Positions 57,572 to 64,000 of a stretch of DNA of 64,000 bases are shown in pieces; within the stretch, counting starts at the first letter, position 1, and every line of letters starts with the position of its first letter. Made by a program: the position numbers and the translations under genes. The stretch covers positions 992,001 to 1,056,000 of the forward strand of contig BCJJ01000008.1 of the NCBI GenBank assembly GCA_039545355.1, in the 5' to 3' direction. Below the pieces are notes generated by a model. It did no database searches and was not told the origin of the DNA. It saw only the letters and a program-made list of their open reading frames with translations. Source of the DNA: Trichosporon coremiiforme (lineage: Eukaryota; Basidiomycota; Tremellomycetes; Trichosporonales; Trichosporonaceae).

Positions 57572-58811
57572 GTGTGTAGTGGGACGCGGTCGACGAGATG
57601 CAGCAGCCGGCATCCCTTGAGGCATCCTTGATTTCCATGGCTTTCACACCTCTCGCATCTGTCTCAAGTGGCAATAGTTGCTCAGCGCTACCCGCGTGGA
57701 GTGTTTTTAATTTCGTCGTTTCCTTCTCCCTTCTTCGTAAGCCACCACAGTAAATGAATATTATTTCAGATCCCATGGTGTGCATGATTTTCTTTGCGTG
57801 ATGAAGTCTAGTGAGAAGTAAATATTTGGTGGCGCAGCAGTCGGTCGTCGCGGTGGTTCGGGTGGAAGAAGAAATGACAAGAATCACGAGATGGGAGTCA
57901 CGAGTTTCGCAATGGGACTAGACCTTTTGCGTGAGGTACGGGGTTGGGCGAGACGCTAGATGCGAGACGCGACAGTGCTATGGCGGCGTGCTGGCAGAGA
58001 TAAGCGCGTACCTGGTTGTCAGATGTCCCAGTAAGCATCAGTCGGGGGCTGGACTCCAGGCCGCGCTGAGCCATGAGGCGGGTCTGGATCGTCTGGAGCT
58101 ATGCTATGGCGCTAGACTGTGCTGGAGCGTGCACTGCAGAGGCCAGCGTGACGTGCACGCGTCGGCAGAGCATTGTTCGACGCTACGGGCGAGCAGGTGA
58201 CAGCGTAACGCTCATCTCATCCGCAGACCAATGGGCAGACGGAAGCCACGTCGTGTCACTCTCTCTACAGTTCATTACGGGCCCTTCTTCCAACTTGGTT
58301 CTTGCCCAGTTGAGACAGTTCGGATCGGGAAGAAGAGGAAGGCAAGGAGGCGTCCGCTCCTAGAATGAGTGACCGGCGGGCGTCCACAGGTGTTCGCCAG
58401 CTGACGCCCACCGTCCCCTCAGTTGGGCTCGTGTGCGGAGTTGCATGGGGTGTATGGGTGCTCGGGCTTGGCCTACGCAGATGGCAGGCTGGTCGGCTGG
58501 GCTGGCAGTAGTTGGCCGGTGAAGTGACCGCCTAGCCGCCTGGCGGTAGGGGCCGGGTCCTGGACGATCGACCGGAAATTTCAACAATTTCGACACCTCC
58601 CGACGTCAGACCCGTCTGACGGCGGGTCCTACGCTGTGTCAACAATCCGTCTTCCTTCCTGTCTCCTTCGCTCACTCTTCTCTCTAACCTCTCACTCCTA
58701 ATTCTAGCGCGCCGCCGTCTCCGAGCGCTGCCCGACTTCGCCGACTTCCCCGCCCAACCTTCAACGCAATCTCAATCGAGAGCCAAAAACCGCACATCTC
58801 CTCTAGACACA
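57572..58811. other. Intergenic region between 14-3-3 and UPF0538 genes
   Basis: About 1.2 kb. The first 300 bp are AT-richer (14-3-3 3' UTR). From 58640 to 58730 the sequence is C/T-rich (CTTCCTTCC, TCTCTAACCTCTCACTCC), as before other start codons here. No gene recognised in between. Confidence 0.5.
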
Positions 58812-59856
58812 ATGTCGCACGACGCCAACCACGAGCTCCTCGCGCAGGAGATGAAGCCCGTCACGGACGCGACGCTGACGGTGCGCGTCATCAAGAGCTT
58901 TCCCTTCCGGACGTGCAAGAATCTCGTCCTCAAGGACCTCGACCTGACGACTGTGACTGTTGGCGGGCTCATTGAGCGGTGTAAGCAGGGTGAGTACGCG
59001 CTCCAAGCTCAGCTCGCCGTGCAGTGGTGAGCTGGCGATGGAGCTAGAATTGCTCTCCTGGAGACGATTCTTGAAATTGCTACGAGGACTCGAGCTAGAG
59101 AAGCTATAGCGAGATCTGAGCATCAACGATCGACGGGGTGGTCGGATAGCTCGAGGCTTGTGTCTAGCTTGTCTGCTTGTCTGCGGTCTCAGGCCCCGCC
59201 TGGCTTTGCCTAGACGGTCCGCGCGAAGACAAGCGTCTGCGCGTCTGCAAGAGCATGACAGCTTGAGGACCGCGGAATGCTCTGGAATGCGCTGGGAAGA
59301 AGGGCGCAGAGGGCGCAGTGCACGCCCCAATGTCTCAGATCCTTGCGCCGCGCACGTCACATTCTGACGTGCTCGGCGTCTTCGGCGTTCTATGGGCCCT
59401 GTCTTCCTCGTGCCTTCGTGGTGGAGCTCAGTTGGAGAGGGAACACTCGCGAGCTAGCTGCAGCGCTGCAGCGTCTGAGGCTAAAGCTGACATGCAGAGA
59501 TCCAGACGCAGGTCGGCTTCAAGCTGTACCGGAAACTGGAGCTGGACACGCTCAAGAAGTACACGGCCGCTCATGGGCACAAGGTGAGCTTTTCTGCCGC
59601 ACAGCTAGATCACACAATCGCGGGCAGCTAACCCCAGACCATGAACCTCATCATCAACCTCGACCACGACGACTGGATCCTGACCGACCTGAACGCGACG
59701 CTGCAGAGTGTCGGATGCGGTGAGCACCTATTTCCTTATGCCCAGCTGGAATTCTTTCGTGGAGCTGACCTTGCAGAGAACGAGACGGAACTCTCCCTGT
59801 TCAACCGCAAGGACTACGAGGAGTTCAAGAAGGACCCGGAGATCAAGTGGGACTAG
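58812..59856 (+). CDS. UPF0538 (C2orf76-like) protein
   Basis: Small conserved eukaryotic protein of unknown biochemical role. Exons: 58812-58989, 59498-59583, 59638-59719 and 59777-59856, about 141 aa. Family blocks: TLTVRVIKSFPFRTCKNLVL, KLELDTLKKYTAAHGHKT, MNLIINLDHDDWILTDLNAT and ENETELSLFNRKDYEEFKKD, ending EIKWD. The first intron is 508 nt, about ten times the usual size here, while the other two are 54 and 57 nt. Introns 2 and 3 both have a CAGCT box after the donor and an AGCTRAC branch site. All phases agree. Confidence 0.9.
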
Positions 59857-59999
59857 ACACTGGCACATTGGCATTGCATCTTTCTGCATTTGGGATTATC
59901 TGGAATTGAACCGGGTGTGGGAGAACTAACGCAGATCAAGAAAGAAAGGAAGGATTGCTGTGAAAACTCGCAGAGCGAAGAGAGGATCTGGGACCAGCT

Positions 60000-62900
60000 T
60001 TACATAACGACACTTTGCAAGTGGCTGGCGACTTACGGCGGTGGGTCAAGACAACGACGAGGGGCTCGCCGCCCACTCTCGCCAGCTAGTAGTGTCTGTT
60101 GGTCAGCTACTGTCAGTGGCGGGAAGCTGTTCCTTCCATTGCTTAGCGGACGACAACGCACCTACTCTTCGGGTGCGACTCAGTCTGAACGGTCAGCTTG
60201 CAACAAGTGTGGGCGAGCTGGGAGATGGCTCACAGCAGGATCGGCAATCTCTTGGATATGACAGACATCAAACGCGACGCGAAGACGGCGGTCCCTCAAG
60301 TCATTGGCATTGGTCCATCAGCTATGCTCTGGTACGCGTAAGCTGCCGCGGCCCACGGGACCGTTGCTGCGGAGTCAGCTGTTGACGGTCTCCAAGCAGC
60401 TGCAGTCTTACGTTACAGGCATTTCAAAGGTCTGAGAAGTCAGCTACAAACGCGCGCGATTCGAAGCTGGTGGAAGCTCACGATGGACTGGGCTGCGACG
60501 TCAGCTCTATGGGGGACTCACAGCTGTAGAAGACTTACCTATCGGCGACGGGATGCTGGGACATCAGCTACCGGGCTATCCCAGCTGCATGAGATTCACG
60601 CTAGCGGTAGACAGCACTGATGGGTTTGCTCAATGGGAAGCCTCTAGCTGTCGATGACTTACGTCGCGATGATGAGGACTCTGAGGCATCAGCTCGCAAA
60701 TTCCGGCGCATAGCTGCAGGATACTCGCAAAGGTCGCTCTGAAATCAGCTCACAGCGCGCTCCACAGTTCATCAGCACTTACTCGCTCGTTGGCAGGGTA
60801 GTTGGGATATCAGCTACCAGTTGATGACCCGACAGCTGCACAGGACTCACAAGGGTTTACGCTGTCGGGTCAGCTCAGTGGCGCGGGGCCTGCAGCTGGT
60901 GGGAACGTACATTGGGAGGCTGGGAAGAAGTGTTCTGGAACGTCAGCTGTTATGATCTAGAAGCGGTACAGCTGCAGGAGGCTCACCAGAAACGACTGCA
61001 GAGTTTGCTCGGACCGTTTTGGGGAGCTGTTGACCTACGCCGCCGAGACGGAGATCCTCGGCTTCAGATTCTGCCACCATCCGTAGCTGCAGGGATTCAC
61101 TATAATCAGCTAGGCGCAGGACCCGCAGCTGTCGTGGGCTCACGTCGCACAGAGGAGGCGCCTAGATTATCAGCTTGCTATGAACCAGCCCCACGGCCGG
61201 CAGACTCGCGTATGCCTCTGTGGTGTCAGTTAACGTGGAGCTCCAGACAATTCACGCCACAGAGGGGGAGCTAGCTAGACTGGTGGAGCAGCAGACTCAC
61301 CGCAGGCTTCGAATCAGCTTCGACCGCAGCCGCGGAAGCTCATCGTGAAGTGCCAGCTGCGGGCAACACGAGGCTGTACCGAGCGGGATCTGGGGTCAGC
61401 GCCGGTCAAAACGACTTAGCTGCCAAAACGACTCACGACACCTATGACAGACCGGCTGGGGTCAGCTTGAAGGAACACCGACGAGCTGTTGCAACATACC
61501 CGTTCCGGTTTGGGCATTGTCCCGGAGCTTTGCCACAGTTGGAGCGAAGCTGGTATCTGGTATGTCAGCTGAACACGGGGCGACTCTCAGCTGGGACGTG
61601 ACGCACGGTGACGGGCTGGCTGTCAACTTGAATACACCGTTGGTTTGGAATCTGCAACGAACGTCGTGTAGATCTATGTATCAGCTGAAGCGATGCGCAT
61701 TTGAGCTGCAACGAACGCTCACGGGTTGGCTGGACGTCAGCTCGAAAGCGACTCAATCTTACCTGGGACATCCACGAAGCTTAGACTGGTGTCAGCTGGA
61801 AGAACCGTTCTCATTCCCGTAGCTGAACACACGTCCATGGTCTGACTGTCAGCTCAGTCAAGCGCAGTTATGGAAGCTGCCCCTTACACAGCACTCAGGC
61901 TGTACGTCAGCTGAATGCTGGCCACGATTAGCCCTAAGGCGACTCTCAAGTTTAGCTGGGCGTCAGCTATGCATCCGAGACCGCCAGCTGTCGATTCACT
62001 GTGGCGAAGCGATGGGTGTCCGGGGTCAGCTCGGGAGAGATTCAAAGTTAGCTCACGGCCATCTGTGAGGTATCTGGACGGTCAGCTGCAAGGACTCGAA
62101 CTTTTTAGCTGCAAGTACACTCACCGTCTGACTGTCAGCTGTGGCGTATGACCATCCGCACGGCCTACTGGAGACAAAGGGATTGGTGTCGGCTGTCGAG
62201 ACCACAAAAGCTGAAGGGCGACTCATGGAGGTCGATCTTGGCGTCCGCTAGCAACATAAGTGGAACAAAGCTGACCACTGACTCCACAGTACAGGCAGGA
62301 GGCTGAACGGGTCAGCTGGCCGAGACTGCAGCTTGCAGCTCCGGGCTCACAGTCGGTCGTGGTCCGCTCCATCAGCTAGCTGGACCTGCTTCAACTGCAA
62401 GCCGGCCCACTGCTGCAGTCAGCTTGCGGGGTTTTCAATAAGCTGCTCCTCCTTGGAAACTGTCGTCAGCTGAGGAGACATATCGCTAGCTGCGGTGCGG
62501 ACTCACTGAGGACGAGCTGGGTGTCAACTCCAGGAGGAGAAGGGACGGAGAGCTAACGGTGGCCGAGTACAACTTGGGTTCAGTTTCGGTCCCGACGGCC
62601 AAGCTTACAGGACAGCTTGTGAAGGATCGGTAGCGCATCGCCAGGCGTAAGTGACATTCTCTCCTAGTAGTTCTGCAGGTCAGCTGGAGAAACAACCTAG
62701 CGATGCCTCCTCAGCAGTTGCAGGTCAGTCTGACCTTTTGCGCCAGTCCGCTCGGCTGGGCTGGAAGTTAGGTTTGAAAGTCTGCTCGTAAGCTGTTGAC
62801 CCACGACAGGAGTTAATCAACAGCATCTGGGCTCTCTGAGCGGCTGCGTGTCCGGCTCACTACTTCCCGCATCTGGCTTTCGGAACGAGTCGCGCTGCAG

Positions 62901-64000
62901 AGAACTGAGACGTCAGCTTTAGGCGGGTGGCCCACCAGCTAAAAGACGGATGGGATCTGAGGCTGTCAGCTAGACCAAGGATAAGTGGTAGCTGTGGCGT
63001 ACCGTGGGGTGCTGGCTGTCAGCTGCGTAGAAGTGTTAAGCTGCGGGCTTACGAGGACCGAGCTGACCGTCAACTCACACACAGAGATTTTGAGCTGTCG
63101 ATTCACATCGCGCGCAGGCCAAGTGCTGACGTCAGCTGTGATGCGGACTGTCAAAAGCTTACGGCAAGAAGACTATGCGCTCAACGCGAAGCGCATACCA
63201 CAATTCCTCGCTAATGCTGTGCGTCAGCTCGGGGCGTCGCCTTCCATAAGCTGCCACACCTACTCTCAGGCTGCCTATCAGCTTCGCAGCTTCATTACAG
63301 CTGTGGCTTACGTTGCTCTTGGGGTCTGGTGTCAGCTATTGACGAAGGATTGGATAGCTGCTGTACGCATGCACCCAGAGTAGAACTACGTGCCAGCTAA
63401 TTCGTGCGTTCTGGCAGGTAGCTTGCGACTCACCCTGCTGCTGAGCCAGGTGGTCTGAAGTCAGCTAGAGAGGAAGGGTCTGTGAGCTAACATATCGCTG
63501 TTGCGGAATCACAGAGACAATCGGCGGTCGGTTGATGGAAGCTCAGGTCTGAGACGTCAGCTGAAGAACAGACTTCTTTCAGCTGCCACGCGTACTGATG
63601 GGCTCAGCCAGCTTCGGGACCTCGCAGAGCTGCGCCTTACGTGCAGTAGGTCGCTGGGTCTGCTTGTTAGCTTCAAGACGACCTTACAGCTGCAGGACGC
63701 TCTCACATATCCTGAGGTCAGCTTCAGACCGCGAACGGAAGCTGTCGGATCTCACGCTGGAGACTAGGATCAATGGCGCTGGAGTCAGCTCTGAGACTTG
63801 ATGAGACAGCAGCTCGCTCAATTCGAATCTCTGCACTGGTCGGTCGGGAAGCACCGACTGGGGTGTCAGCTACGCTACAAGTGGGGGCAGCTGGATATGA
63901 ACAGAGCGTCTTACGCTGGTGGCGATGACCCCCAAAGTCGTGGTTGCCGTCCGTGACAGCGTCTGAGATGTATGGTGGAAGATCACCGTCAGATACCTGT
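60000..64000 (-). CDS. Microexon-rich gene of unknown function (partial)
   Basis: On the minus strand this 4 kb repeats splice signals: donor (GTGAGY, GTAAGY, GTACGY), usually a CAGCT box about 8-20 nt later, AGCTGAY about 20-35 nt after the donor, then AG within roughly 4-12 nt. I count about 44 AGCTGAY copies; well under one is expected by chance in 4 kb. Introns come out at 33-68 nt and exons at about 7-65 nt. Two stretches splice to open frames (listed separately). A longer exon near 60230-60295 reads LRDRRLRVAFDVCHIQEI. The gene runs past the right edge, so its 5' end is missing; the 3' end lies near 60000, convergent with the UPF0538 gene. Some units have damaged donors or branch sites (62160-62250), so decay is possible. 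No family recognised. Confidence 0.6.
61663..61955 (-). other. Spliced microexon block B
   Basis: Six exons on minus: 61944-61955, 61888-61899, 61831-61841, 61763-61785, 61723-61729 and 61663-61673. They join to 76 nt with no stop and read LNLRPECCTMDVLSFVDV then PANPSTR. The introns between are 44, 46, 45, 33 and 49 nt, each with a GT donor, AGCTGA and AG. Exons of 7-23 nt separated by longer introns are far outside the usual range for this window. Confidence 0.55.
62609..63454 (-). other. Spliced microexon block A
   Basis: Thirteen candidate exons on minus: 63434-63454, 63367-63385, 63312-63325, 63264-63270, 63202-63216, 63163-63172, 63107-63125, 63053-63062, 63003-63015, 62948-62956, 62861-62904, 62735-62792 and 62609-62672. 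They join to 303 nt (101 codons) with no stop. The reading begins TTWLSSRFYSGCMHPKSN and later includes YEQTFKPNFQPSRADWRK and CHLRLAMRYRSFTSCP. Eleven of the twelve introns are 37-68 nt; the fifth (63173-63201) would be only 29 nt and is the weakest link. Some acceptors have alternatives a few bases away. Confidence 0.5.

Noticed and set aside
60000..64000. CRISPR-like or satellite array suggested by regular CAGCT motifs
   Set aside because: Repeated units share only short motifs at splice positions; the sequence between them is not repeated, spacing varies, and the organism is eukaryotic.

Overview
The window is nuclear DNA of a basidiomycete yeast or fungus, most likely in or near the Trichosporonales. 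The evidence is GC-rich, gene-dense sequence with housekeeping genes cut by many very short introns. These are usually 33-60 nt, with GTRAGT-type donors, a CTRAC branch site and CAG a few bases later. All homology calls come from recognising protein motifs by eye, and splice sites were chosen by donor, branch and acceptor sequence plus reading-frame continuity. About twenty genes could be assembled exon by exon. A run of Ns and scattered ambiguous bases near 2.7-2.9 kb mark an unfinished spot.

Layout, left to right: DBP2 RNA helicase (+); an FHS-type MFS transporter (-); a D-2-hydroxyacid dehydrogenase (+); a cytochrome b561-domain membrane protein (-); a large membrane-anchored amidohydrolase (-); a coiled-coil/Myb protein (-); a GMF/ADF-H protein in six small exons (-); indoleamine 2,3-dioxygenase BNA2 (-); lysophosphatidate acyltransferase SLC1 (+); AP-1 beta-adaptin APL2 (+), followed by an unresolved minus-strand gene and a duplicated copy of the APL2 3' end. 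After a long gene-poor stretch come a two-RRM RNA-binding protein (+), FAD synthase FAD1 (-), Mediator MED14 (+), LSM7 (-), SRP68 (+), TIM54 (+), an EST1/SMG7-like protein with SGQW repeats (-), a DUF262 (GmrSD-type) protein (-), a UPF0662/DUF2408 protein (-), 14-3-3 (+) and a UPF0538 protein (+).

The last 4 kb (about 60.0-64.0 kb) is the standout. On the minus strand it holds about 44 copies of an AGCTGAY branch-site motif, each with donor and acceptor signals around it, so the region reads as dozens of 33-68 nt introns separated by exons of only about 7-65 nt. Two stretches of these microexons splice into open reading frames. I read this as an extremely intron-dense gene of unknown function that runs off the right edge, though an array of spreading or decaying introns is not excluded. 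Many of its introns carry a CAGCT box soon after the donor, which can pair with AGCTG at the branch site. The same pair appears in some introns of ordinary genes in the window.

The genes are a mixed housekeeping set (translation and RNA decay, transcription, vesicle traffic, mitochondrial import, NAD/FAD and lipid synthesis). No operon logic or mobile element was recognised.
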